Origin: Thermohalobaculum sp965263335
Lineage (GTDB): Bacteria > Pseudomonadota > Alphaproteobacteria > Rhodobacterales > Rhodobacteraceae
DNA length: 64,000 nt
Direction: 5' to 3'
Assembly: GCA_965263335.1 (NCBI GenBank)
Contig: CBDHHE010000001.1
Coordinates: 3,782,001-3,846,000, forward strand
Under the pieces are notes generated by a model. It was not told the DNA's origin and ran no database searches. It was given only the letters and a program-made list of their open reading frames with translations. Below are positions 43,762 to 51,972 of this stretch, in pieces. The stretch's first letter is position 1, and every line of letters begins with the position of its first letter. A program made the translations under genes and the position numbers.

Positions 43762-44426
43762 GTGGTCTCCCCCCGCGCCACCGCCCGTGCATAGGCGGCA
43801 AGCGCATCAATTTCCTCCTGCCTGGGTGTCTCACCCGTGAAACCCTTGAGATAGCCCGCCACGCGCGACAGTCGGAATTCCGTCGATTCTTGCAGTTCGA
43901 GCGCGTAGTAGCCGATCTGCATGTAGTACAGGATGCGCGCCCGCGTCTCCGACTCGTCGGCGCCATATCCGTGCCGGGAGAACATCGAGGCGATGGCCTC
44001 GACACGCTGAGTGTCGGAGCGGTCGATCACCCGCCTCACAGGCCCAGAGCGGCGCGCCCACTCGCGAACGGCAAAATCGAGCTGATGGTTGAAGACACTG
44101 GTGTCCACAAAGCACCGGAACAGATTGCACACAGCTTCGGTGATCGTCTCCGAAGGCATCTGCGTGTGTCGGATAATGGTCCCCGAGTTTGTGCGTTCCC
44201 AATGGGCAAGAAGTTCGTCCAGCAGGTCCTTTCGGCTGCGGAAGTACCAGTAGAAGCTCGAACGAGAAACGCCGAGGCGCTCGCCAAGCGGGAGTACCTT
44301 GACCTGCTCAACGCCTTCGCTGATCAATACGTCCAGCGCCACCGCAAGCCAGTCGTCGCGCGTGACCTTGGTGTTGCCGGCTGGCGTAGATGTGGTTTCT
44401 TCGGAGAGTTGGATGATCTTGGACAT
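43758..44426 (-). CDS. TetR family transcriptional regulator
   Basis: A 222-residue regulator with an N-terminal helix-turn-helix (WLAVALDVLISEGVEQVKVL, ERLGVSRSSFYWYFRSRKDL) and a divergent helical ligand domain. It lies inside the methylated-amine operon it presumably controls, five bases after the MttB stop and overlapping the DAO gene. The palindrome at 48447-48462, ahead of the first operon gene, is its probable operator. The ligand is likely a methylated amine from the pathway. Confidence 0.92.
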   Translation of the reverse strand: MSKIIQLSEETTSTPAGNTKVTRDDWLAVALDVLISEGVEQVKVLPLGERLGVSRSSFYWYFRSRKDLLDELLAHWERTNSGTIIRHTQMPSETITEAVCNLFRCFVDTSVFNHQLDFAVREWARRSGPVRRVIDRSDTQRVEAIASMFSRHGYGADESETRARILYYMQIGYYALELQESTEFRLSRVAGYLKGFTGETPRQEEIDALAAYARAVARGETT

Positions 44427-44431
44427 CGATG

Positions 44432-45976
44432 TCAGCTTTCCGGCGGGGCGCCGCCCTCTGCGGTGCGCTTAGCAATAAAGCCATCGAGCATTCCAACACG
44501 TGTGGGGTCCGTGTCAGGTGGCACGTACTCGTTGAGGGTCCGCTGCCATATGCCCGTTGCGCGCTCGCTGGCATCCTGAGAACCACGCTCGGTCCAGGTG
44601 CCGAAGTTCGACCAATCCGCGACCAGCGGTTCGTAGAAGGCGGTACGATAACGCTTCATTGTGTGTGCTGCGCCGAAGAAGTGCCCACCGGGCGCAATCT
44701 CAGCCAACGCGTCCAGCGCGATGTCCGCGTTATCGGCTGGTGTTTCTGTGCAGAGCTCTGCGAACGTCTGCATCACCTCGAGATCCGTGATCAGTTTCTC
44801 GAAGCTCACGGTCAAGCCGCCCTCGATCCAGCCAGCGCCGTGAACCAGAACGGTGCACCCGGCGAGGAGAGCACCCCAGGCGGACATCTGCGTCTCATTT
44901 GCGGCCTGTGCGTCGTTGACGTTTGCCGCGCAGCCTGCCGCACATCGCCAGGGCAACCCGAGCTTTCTTGCGAGTTGGCCGGCACCGAGATTGGCCTTCA
45001 CCTGTTCGGGCGTCCCGAAGGCGGGCGCGCCAGATTTCATGTCGACATTCGAGGCGAACGCTCCGTATGTCACCGGCGCACCGGGTCTTGTGATCTGCGT
45101 GAGTGCGATGGCTGCCAGTGCTTCGGCGTGGCTGAGGGTCAGGGCGCCCGCAATTGTCACCGGTGCCATCGCGCCCATCAGGCAGAAGGGCGTGACGATC
45201 GATAGTTGCCCCGTCAACGCGAAGTCGATCAGACCCTGCGCCATGGGAATGTCGAGCTGACGCGGGGAGTTGGTGTTTATGATGGTGTAGCAGTGAGGTT
45301 CAGCGCGAAACTCGTCGTCAGAAAGCCCCCTGAAATTCTGGATCATCTGGAAGCAGTCATCCACCTGCGGGGTGCCGCGCGCGTAAACGAAGGGAAACTT
45401 GTCAGACAGCGTGAGCGCGGCTCGGGTCATCGCATAGTGCCGAACATTCGCCGGAACGTCTTGCGCCTCGACCGTCGGGTTCAGGATGTGCAGTACATCG
45501 AAGCTTTGAATCAGACGGCAGAATTCCTCGAAGTCCGACAGGGTTGCTGGGCGGCGACCACGCACGGCATCGGTCGCATGCGGTGCACCCGCACCCGAGA
45601 GGATGATCAGCGAGCCGAGTTCGAGCAACAGATCGCGGCCCCGGCTTCCCGCGCGGGCGGTGATCGAGCGTGGCGCTGATGCAACCGCCGCATCGATGAT
45701 GTCGCGGCCGATTCTGACCATCTGTGTGTCGTCATCCACGATCGCGCCTGCGGTGCGAAAGCGCATGCGCGCCTCGGGCAACAGGACCTTCATACCGAGC
45801 TCTTCGAGAACGCGAAGCGATGCATTGTGGATCGCCTCGACCCGATCTTCCGTGAACACGGGCATGGGCTGGAACGGGTTGCGAAGCTGTCGATAGTTGA
45901 CTGTCCGATGGGTTGGTCCTGTGTCGGACGATCGGCTTCGTCGTCGACGGCGCGTGGAGTCTTCGAGCTCGCTCAT
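44432..45976 (-). CDS. MttB-superfamily methyltransferase without pyrrolysine
   Basis: A 514-residue member of the trimethylamine-methyltransferase (MttB/COG5598) superfamily: VFTEDRVEAIHNASLRVLEE, GAGAPHATDAVRGRRPATLS, INTNSPRQLDIPMAQGLIDF and the late HFFGAAHTMKRYRTAFYEPL. There is no in-frame amber codon, so it belongs to the non-pyrrolysine branch that includes glycine-betaine methyltransferase MtgB and relatives acting on other quaternary amines. Those enzymes need a small corrinoid protein, and none is encoded nearby. The N-terminus is Arg/Ser-rich. It overlaps the upstream DMGDH-like gene by ATGA. Confidence 0.9.
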   Translation of the reverse strand: MSELEDSTRRRRRSRSSDTGPTHRTVNYRQLRNPFQPMPVFTEDRVEAIHNASLRVLEELGMKVLLPEARMRFRTAGAIVDDDTQMVRIGRDIIDAAVASAPRSITARAGSRGRDLLLELGSLIILSGAGAPHATDAVRGRRPATLSDFEEFCRLIQSFDVLHILNPTVEAQDVPANVRHYAMTRAALTLSDKFPFVYARGTPQVDDCFQMIQNFRGLSDDEFRAEPHCYTIINTNSPRQLDIPMAQGLIDFALTGQLSIVTPFCLMGAMAPVTIAGALTLSHAEALAAIALTQITRPGAPVTYGAFASNVDMKSGAPAFGTPEQVKANLGAGQLARKLGLPWRCAAGCAANVNDAQAANETQMSAWGALLAGCTVLVHGAGWIEGGLTVSFEKLITDLEVMQTFAELCTETPADNADIALDALAEIAPGGHFFGAAHTMKRYRTAFYEPLVADWSNFGTWTERGSQDASERATGIWQRTLNEYVPPDTDPTRVGMLDGFIAKRTAEGGAPPES

Positions 45977-48384
45977 CCCCGCATTGCCTTGCCGTCTGGG
46001 TCGTAGGGCGATGGGGCGATCACAGATGCGTCGCGCGCGACTCCGACGATGTGGGCGGAAAGGGCGTTGCCCTCCGCGGCGTGATCCGGCTCGATCAACG
46101 CCATCGCCAGCGACTTTCCGACGGTGTGTCCGTAGCCGCCCGAGGTGATGAACCCGACCCGGCGATCGCCTGACCAGACCGGCTCGTAACCCGAGGCATC
46201 TGACCCGTTGGCCGCCACCTCGAGGGTGCGCAGCACCTGCGCCGGGCCATTGCCATTGCGCTCGGATATCGCCGCATCCCTGCCGATGAAGCCTTCCTTG
46301 TCCCAGTCGATCCAGCGGTCCATGCCGGTCATGCCAGGCGTGTAACCCTGGGTGAACTCGGCCGACCAGATACCGAAGCTCTTCTCAAGCCGCATCGACA
46401 GGAGGGCGTTGAACCCATACTCACGGAGCCCGAACCCTTCTCCGGCCTCGAGAAGCAGGCGGCGCAGTGCGATGTGCTCGGAGGCGTGGCAGTTGATCTC
46501 ATAGCCGAGCTCGCCCGCCACGGACAGACGACCGACCTTTGCGCGGATCAGGCCGATGTCCATCGTTGTGCAGCCCATGAAGGGAAGCGCGGCACCCGAG
46601 ACATCCGCCTCGGTGACACGCGCCAGCACATCCCGTGCCTTTGGACCAGATAGCGAAAAACCTACGATGTTGTCGGAAATGTCGCGGACATCGACACCAT
46701 CTGCCCTGTGGTCATGGAACCAGCGAAGGTGCCACTCTCGGAGATAGTAGCTTCCCATGATCCACCATGTTCCATCGCCCCAATTGAAGAGCGTCAGATC
46801 GCCCTTCAGCCGGCCGTTCGGCGCGAGCATAACGGCGAGGCGCGCCCGCCCGGGTTTCGGGAGGCGGGTAGAGAACATCCGGTTGAGCCAAGTCTCTGCG
46901 TCTGGCCCGCTGACTTCGAAGCGTGAGAAGCCCGAGATGTCGAGGAGCCCCGCATCTTCACGGACGGAGCGGCACTCCTGGGCAACGATGTCGTGGGCGT
47001 TTGAGCGCTTCAGCGTGGGCTCTTCAACGAAATCCTTCGGTGCAAAGTAGAGTGGGACCTCGAGACCCCAGGAGACACCCCAACGACAGCCGGATGCCGC
47101 CATCGCGTCATGTGCTGGTGCCATTTTCAGCGGCCGGCCGGCTGGCAGCTGCTCGTTTGGATAGGTCATCACGAACCGGCGAGAGTAGAACTGCCCGGTG
47201 GTCTGGCGGATGAACTCCTTGTTGGACGCAAACTCCCCGTAACGCGCAATGTCCATCGGCCAGGCATCGGCCTCGGGTTCGCCATGGATCATCCATTCTG
47301 CCAGGGTCTTGCCGACGCCGCCGCCTTGGAGGAAACCCGCCATGACGCCGCAGGCGAGCCAGTAGCCCGGCATCCCACGCACGGGGCCAACCAGCGGATT
47401 GCCGTCAGGTGAGAACGTGAAAGCGCCATTGACCCAGGTCTTGATGCCCACTTCCTGGAGCACCGGGTAGCGCTCGAAGCCCAGGATCAGTTCCTTCTCG
47501 ATCCGGTCGGTCTGCTCCTGGAACAGCTCCATCCCGTAGTCCCAGGGCGCACCATCCATCGCCCAGTGCTCATAGTCGATCTCGTAGATGCCGAGCAGCA
47601 CGCCGTTCTGATCCTGACGCAGGTAGGTGAAACCTTCGAGGTCCACCGTCATCGGCATCTCGTAGTCCAGTTCTTCCAGCAGCGGGATGGTGTCCGAGAT
47701 CAGGTAGTGGTGCTTGAGCGGGCTCACCGGCAGCTCGAGGCCGACCATGCGTCCCATCTGCTTGGCCCAGAGCCCCGCGGCGTTGACCACGTGCTCGGCG
47801 ATGACCGTGCCTTTCTCGGTGACGACCTGCCAGCCTTCGGGAACCTGATGCAGTTCGAGCACCCGGTTGTGCTCGATCACCTCTGCCCCGCGCATCTTTG
47901 CACAGGCTGCATAGGCGTGGACGGTGCCGGTGGTGTCGAGATAACCTTCGCGATCGGCCCACATTCCCCCGAGCAAGCCATCGGTTGCCAGGATTGGGCA
48001 CTTCTTCTGCGCTTCTTCCGGGGTGAGAAGGTAGCAGTCTTCGATTCCGATGGACTGGAATACCCGGTAGGCCGATTGCAGCCACTCCCAGCGCTCCGGC
48101 GTGCCTGCCATGGTCAGACCGCCGGTCATGTGCAGTCCGATAGACTGGCCGCTTTCCTTCTCGATCTCGCCCAACAGATCAATCGTGTAGGCCTGTAGGG
48201 CAGCCATGTTCGGATCAGCATTGAGAGCGTGGATGCCGCCTGCTGCATGCCACGATGAGCCCGCTGTCAGGACGCTGCGCTCAATGAGCGCGACATCGGT
48301 CCAGCCAAATTTCGCGAGATGATAGAGCACTGAGGCGCCGACCACGCCACCGCCGATCACGACAACCCGATAGTGAGATTTCAT
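45973..48384 (-). CDS. dimethylglycine-dehydrogenase-like FAD/folate demethylase, second copy
   Basis: An 803-residue protein with the FAD domain (VVVIGGGVVGASVLYHLAKF), the covalent-FAD histidine position H46 in TAGSSWHAAGG, and a C-terminal GCV_T folate domain from about residue 430 ending GYGHTVGKSLAMALIEPDHA. It is a paralogue of the protein at 25013-27448 but clearly diverged. It likely demethylates dimethylglycine, sarcosine or a similar amine and transfers the one-carbon unit to tetrahydrofolate. It is the first gene of the leftward operon with MttB, TetR and DAO genes; GGGAG precedes the ATG at 48384. Confidence 0.93.
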   Translation of the reverse strand: MKSHYRVVVIGGGVVGASVLYHLAKFGWTDVALIERSVLTAGSSWHAAGGIHALNADPNMAALQAYTIDLLGEIEKESGQSIGLHMTGGLTMAGTPERWEWLQSAYRVFQSIGIEDCYLLTPEEAQKKCPILATDGLLGGMWADREGYLDTTGTVHAYAACAKMRGAEVIEHNRVLELHQVPEGWQVVTEKGTVIAEHVVNAAGLWAKQMGRMVGLELPVSPLKHHYLISDTIPLLEELDYEMPMTVDLEGFTYLRQDQNGVLLGIYEIDYEHWAMDGAPWDYGMELFQEQTDRIEKELILGFERYPVLQEVGIKTWVNGAFTFSPDGNPLVGPVRGMPGYWLACGVMAGFLQGGGVGKTLAEWMIHGEPEADAWPMDIARYGEFASNKEFIRQTTGQFYSRRFVMTYPNEQLPAGRPLKMAPAHDAMAASGCRWGVSWGLEVPLYFAPKDFVEEPTLKRSNAHDIVAQECRSVREDAGLLDISGFSRFEVSGPDAETWLNRMFSTRLPKPGRARLAVMLAPNGRLKGDLTLFNWGDGTWWIMGSYYLREWHLRWFHDHRADGVDVRDISDNIVGFSLSGPKARDVLARVTEADVSGAALPFMGCTTMDIGLIRAKVGRLSVAGELGYEINCHASEHIALRRLLLEAGEGFGLREYGFNALLSMRLEKSFGIWSAEFTQGYTPGMTGMDRWIDWDKEGFIGRDAAISERNGNGPAQVLRTLEVAANGSDASGYEPVWSGDRRVGFITSGGYGHTVGKSLAMALIEPDHAAEGNALSAHIVGVARDASVIAPSPYDPDGKAMRG

Positions 48385-48446
48385 AGCCGCCTCTCCCTGA
48401 CGAACACGGACGCCAAGGGAGAGTATCGCGAGTCGTTTTCAACGTC

Positions 48447-48462
48447 TAGACACTAGTGTCCA
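48447..48462. promoter_or_regulatory. palindromic candidate TetR operator upstream of the methylated-amine operon
   Basis: The sequence TAGACACTAGTGTCCA has a perfect 12-base core palindrome (48449-48460) and extends to 16 bases with one mismatch. It lies 63 bases upstream of the first operon start. TAGACACT-type half sites are common for TetR-family operators, and a TetR gene is in the operon. A second short palindrome, GTCTAGAC (48444-48451), overlaps it. Confidence 0.6.
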
Positions 48463-48646
48463 TTCGCCGGTGTTTCTCTCCAATCGCTTCTAGCCGTTCC
48501 GTGATCAATTGCGTGCCACCCAGCCCATCATTGCTGAGGTGATGCTAGCAATGGAGTATCCGCGCGGAGATTGGGCAGAGCCCTAAGCGAAGGCGGGCAC
48601 GATCAGCCACCTCATCGCCTGTGAACCAGTCCATCAGATGCCTGTC
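48463..48646. other. intergenic region between the SGNH hydrolase end and the methylated-amine operon
   Basis: About 180 bases without a supported gene, between the end of the SGNH-hydrolase gene and the promoter area of the next operon on the same strand. I see no T-tailed hairpin and no RNA gene here. Confidence 0.35.
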
Positions 48647-49666
48647 CTATGAGATTGCCTGCTGCCCCAAGGCCGATGCGATGACCGACTTGAACCGTGC
48701 CGTCGCCTTAGCAAAACCCTCGCTGGTTCCATGGATCTCATCGGCCCAGTCTGCCACATCGGGCATGGAACCGCGGCAGTTGACCACCCAGACTTGGCTG
48801 TCGGAAGCGGCGAGTTCTCCAAGCATGTCGTAGAGCGCATCTATCAGGAAAATGAGGATGCTGCGCCGTAGTGTCTGGTCGAAGATGCCCCGCGCGGCAA
48901 GAGGTTGGCCAAGCCACTCATCATTGGCGGCATAGACCGGGTCACGCGGATCATTGTCGCCCCAAGGAAACGGGAACACGTAGTCGTAACCGTGCACGAA
49001 GATCGGCAGCGCCTCGAACCCGGGTTCAGCGCGGACTTTGTCGATGACCTTCCTGTAGGCGCTGCGCAAAAAGGCAAGCCGGTCGGCGAGCATGGCCATG
49101 TTCACATGACCCATGACATCCGATGTATTTCCATTGAAGTCCTTGAGAATGTCCTGAAGCACGGGACGCCCGGTTTCGGGATCTTCTCCGATGATATCAT
49201 TGCCGGCTGCCGAGAAGAGGAAGCCGCGCACCTCGTCTGCGTGCTCACGGAGCGCCGGCATGTACTCGGGTTTGCCGTGCACCATGTTTTGCGCCGTGTC
49301 GCCTGCGGCGCCGACCGACCAGATCAGGTAGTCATCACCAAGCTGGTCGATGACTTCACTGATCAGGACCGGGAACTGGAACCAGCTGTCTCCCTCGGAA
49401 ACCAAAACAGGCAGTGTCTCGCCATTGTCGCGGCGCCGACGGAACCGCCGGCGTCTGCGGAACCGAGAAAGCCCGTTCGCAATGCCCATGGCATTCTCAG
49501 TCTCGATGTCCTCTGCGGTCATCTCGACTTTGTTCGGATCGGGAGCGATACGCAGATCGAAAGGCGTGTCGCCCTTCACCACGATCGAGTACTTCATGAT
49601 CTCGCTGTCTGGCTTATCCGGATCGCGCAGCATCTTCTGATAGGCATCAAAATCTATCTTTGTCAC
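48647..49666 (-). CDS. cytoplasmic SGNH/GDSL-type hydrolase with arginine-rich patch
   Basis: A 339-residue protein without a signal peptide. The block I motif VLVSEGDSWFQFP puts the nucleophile at about S94, FLFSAAGNDIIGE gives the block III asparagine, and a C-terminal DEIHGTSEG gives Asp-x-x-His. A remarkable basic patch, SRFRRRRRFRRRR (about 67-79), sits just before the catalytic domain, and residues 1-65 form an extra N-terminal region. The GTG start at 49666 has GGGAG eight bases upstream. It is divergent from the trypsin-like gene across 121 bases. Substrate and partner are unknown. Confidence 0.8.
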   Translation of the reverse strand: MTKIDFDAYQKMLRDPDKPDSEIMKYSIVVKGDTPFDLRIAPDPNKVEMTAEDIETENAMGIANGLSRFRRRRRFRRRRDNGETLPVLVSEGDSWFQFPVLISEVIDQLGDDYLIWSVGAAGDTAQNMVHGKPEYMPALREHADEVRGFLFSAAGNDIIGEDPETGRPVLQDILKDFNGNTSDVMGHVNMAMLADRLAFLRSAYRKVIDKVRAEPGFEALPIFVHGYDYVFPFPWGDNDPRDPVYAANDEWLGQPLAARGIFDQTLRRSILIFLIDALYDMLGELAASDSQVWVVNCRGSMPDVADWADEIHGTSEGFAKATARFKSVIASALGQQAIS

Positions 49667-49787
49667 CCGTAACGCTCCCTGGTTGTTCAAATACACGCAT
49701 AAAGCGTATCATGTTTTTCTGTCCGTGCGACGCGATAATCGCGCAGCTTCGGCCGGACGACGACGCAAACGATCTGGAGGGCCGCCC

Positions 49788-50996
49788 GTGGCCACGGAAA
49801 TCGCCGACCTGCCTGACTTCACCGCTGATGATGATACCAACCCCAAGGCGGTGCGTCTGGCGACAGCCCGCAGGGAGCAACACGAGGCGGCGGCGAAACG
49901 CTGGGTCAAGAAGGGCGCTGACATAGACGAGACGCAGAAGCTGCTGGAACGTGGTGCAATCCATGAGGTGGAGAGTGAAAAACGCCTCGCGCTCTGGCAC
50001 GCGCGGCGCGCCGATCACGAACAGCGCTTGCGAGAGGCGCCCCGGACTCTGCAGCCTGACGGTCTTGGTCTCGAGCGGAAACTTGGGATGACGACCGATT
50101 TCGTCTCTATCGAATTCTTCGAGGCAGGCCTGATTGCCGCGCGTTCAATAGGCATGGTCAACCTCGACATTGTCACCGGCACGGGGTTCCTGGTTGGCCT
50201 GAACCTTCTCATGACCAACAATCACGTTATTCCGACCGAGGAAGATGCCCTCGATGCTCGCCTGATCATGGATCACGAACTGAACCTTTTTGGCGAGGCC
50301 AAGACGGCTCATCAGTTCAAGCTCAATCCCGACCGGTTCTTTGCAACGGACGAGAGCCTCGATTTCACAATCGTCGCCGTTCAGCCTGTGTCAAGCAGGG
50401 GGCGGGCGCTGGCAGACTACGGCTCCATTCCGATGATCGTGGGCGAGGGAAAGATCAGGGTCGGCGACAGCGTCAACATTATCCAGCACCCCCAAGGAGA
50501 GCCCAAGCAGGTCGTCGTGCACGACAGTCGGCTGATCTTCTTGAAGAACAACATTCGCGGCGAGGAATTCTGTTTCTACACCTCTGACACGGACGAGGGC
50601 AGTTCCGGCGCGCCCGTGTTCAATGACCGGTGGGAGGTGATCGCACTCCACCATGCCTCGGTGCCGCAGATGAACAAGAACGGCGAACTGATCAACCACA
50701 ATGGCCGGTTGATCGGAAAAGAACGCGCCCGCGCCAATCCCGAGGAGATCGTCTGGATTGCGAACGAAGGTGTGCGGACTTCAAGGCTGGTCAAGCGAAT
50801 CGAGAAGATGAACCTGCCCAAGGAAATGGACGAGATCCGGCGCCAGTTGCTGGCGAGTTGGGCCGCTCCGGAATCGCAGACGCCAGTGGCGCACGAGGCT
50901 GCGCACAAGCCAGTCGACGTTTCGACTGACACCAATGTCCAGATCGACGGGGGAAGTGTGACGATCCCGCTGAGCATCACCCTGAAGCTGGGCTGA
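49788..50996 (+). CDS. cytoplasmic trypsin-like serine protease with helical N-terminal domain
   Basis: A 402-residue protein with no signal peptide. Residues 1-100 are a charged, helical region (REQHEAAAKRWVKKGADIDE). Residues about 118-310 are a chymotrypsin/V8-like protease: H146 in LLMTNNHVIP, D192 in ESLDFTIVAV and S273 in DTDEGSSGAPVF. The last 90 residues are predicted helical, then a short beta tail (DGGSVTIPLSITLKLG). The GTG at 49788 has GGAGG exactly seven bases upstream, whereas an ATG at 49683 lacks a site. Intracellular trypsin-like peptidases often belong to conflict or regulatory systems, which fits the divergent, isolated setting. Confidence 0.83.
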   Translation: MATEIADLPDFTADDDTNPKAVRLATARREQHEAAAKRWVKKGADIDETQKLLERGAIHEVESEKRLALWHARRADHEQRLREAPRTLQPDGLGLERKLGMTTDFVSIEFFEAGLIAARSIGMVNLDIVTGTGFLVGLNLLMTNNHVIPTEEDALDARLIMDHELNLFGEAKTAHQFKLNPDRFFATDESLDFTIVAVQPVSSRGRALADYGSIPMIVGEGKIRVGDSVNIIQHPQGEPKQVVVHDSRLIFLKNNIRGEEFCFYTSDTDEGSSGAPVFNDRWEVIALHHASVPQMNKNGELINHNGRLIGKERARANPEEIVWIANEGVRTSRLVKRIEKMNLPKEMDEIRRQLLASWAAPESQTPVAHEAAHKPVDVSTDTNVQIDGGSVTIPLSITLKLG

Positions 50997-51091
50997 AGCG
51001 ACGCGTTGACCCGTTGGCTTCGCCGGTGATCCAGTTCAGACTGGGCGCAGCATGTGAATGGCATACCTCCTGCAATCTGCGAGGCGGCCCA

Positions 51092-51391
51092 GTGAGCGAC
51101 GTCGTCACCAAATCGAAGACCGAGCCGAAGGTTGAGCGCCCTAAGCTCTACAAGGTGATCCTTCTCAACGACGACTACACGCCGCGTGAAATTGTCGTCA
51201 TGATACTGAAAGGTGTGTTCCGTATCTCGGAGGAGCAGGCTTATCGGGTCATGATCACCGCCCACAAACGCGGCGCGTGCGTGGTTGCAGTCTACACCAA
51301 GGACGTGGCCGAGACGAAGGCGCAGGAAGCGACGGACGCGGGCGCGCACGCCGGCTTTCCACTGCGCTTCACAACTGAACGGGAAGACTAG
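51092..51391 (+). CDS. clpS: ATP-dependent Clp protease adaptor ClpS
   Basis: A 99-residue N-recognin that delivers N-end-rule substrates to ClpAP. The core motif is YKVILLNDDYTPREIVVMIL, followed by RISEEQAYRVMITAHKRGAC and the C-terminal strand region; the substrate-pocket Asn-Asp-Asp is present. The start is a GTG at 51092 with GAGGCGG upstream. clpA is not adjacent in this window. Upstream is the trypsin-like gene (95 bases away), so the proximity of two proteolysis genes may be chance. Confidence 0.93.
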   Translation: MSDVVTKSKTEPKVERPKLYKVILLNDDYTPREIVVMILKGVFRISEEQAYRVMITAHKRGACVVAVYTKDVAETKAQEATDAGAHAGFPLRFTTERED

Positions 51392-51972
51392 GCGCCTCTC
51401 ACCACGATTCGATCATTGGCGTTCGAGCAACTCTCGATTGATTTCGAGTTTGAGAAGCCCGCGAAGCCGTCACACAGGTTAAATGTAGAACTACTTGGGC
51501 ACCGATTTCGCCGGAAGGTCTCCATGTATAACCAGTATGCATGGCGGAACGTGTATTCTGGCTGTCAGTGGCGGTGTTAATTCACCCCAGAGTTGTTGTT
51601 TGTGCCAGAACGCCACAAAAAGCAGCGCGCGCTGAGATCCGGCGATGGAATTGCCTGACACCGCCAGCAGATGTTCTGATGACGCGCAAAAATCTCAGGT
51701 CGCCCATCTTGAAGTACATAATAAGAAAAAGCTCGCGACATCTGACGCCAAGACTTATAAATTCGACAAGTATAAAATTCTATCCTTTATTCAGTTCGTA
51801 CTAATGATCTGCAGTACGACGATTGACCACAATTGTGTCAGAGTCGCGCCGCAATTCAGGATCAACTTCAGGTCGTAGGAGTGGGATGCAGCGAGGCGGC
51901 GCGCGTTGGCCGTCGCAAGAGAGTCGCGTCGGGTGGGGTTCCGCGTGCTCGCATGGAGCGAAGGGTGGTGCG
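51392..51972. other. intergenic region with an AT-rich stretch upstream of the Tad-like genes
   Basis: About 580 bases without a supported gene. The part from roughly 51700 to 51850 is clearly more AT-rich than the rest of the window and contains TATAAA-type runs, as expected for a promoter region or horizontally acquired junction. Short open readings here show no ribosome-binding site, domain or coding bias. It presumably contains the promoter of the vWA/TadE gene set. Confidence 0.4.

Noticed and set aside
51092..51391. Grouping clpS with the trypsin-like protease as one proteolytic module
   Set aside because: The gap is 95 bases with separate ribosome-binding sites, and ClpS works with ClpAP; the proximity is probably incidental.
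51541..51804. 87-codon open reading in the AT-rich intergenic region
   Set aside because: No ribosome-binding site, no domain and atypical composition; better treated as non-coding.
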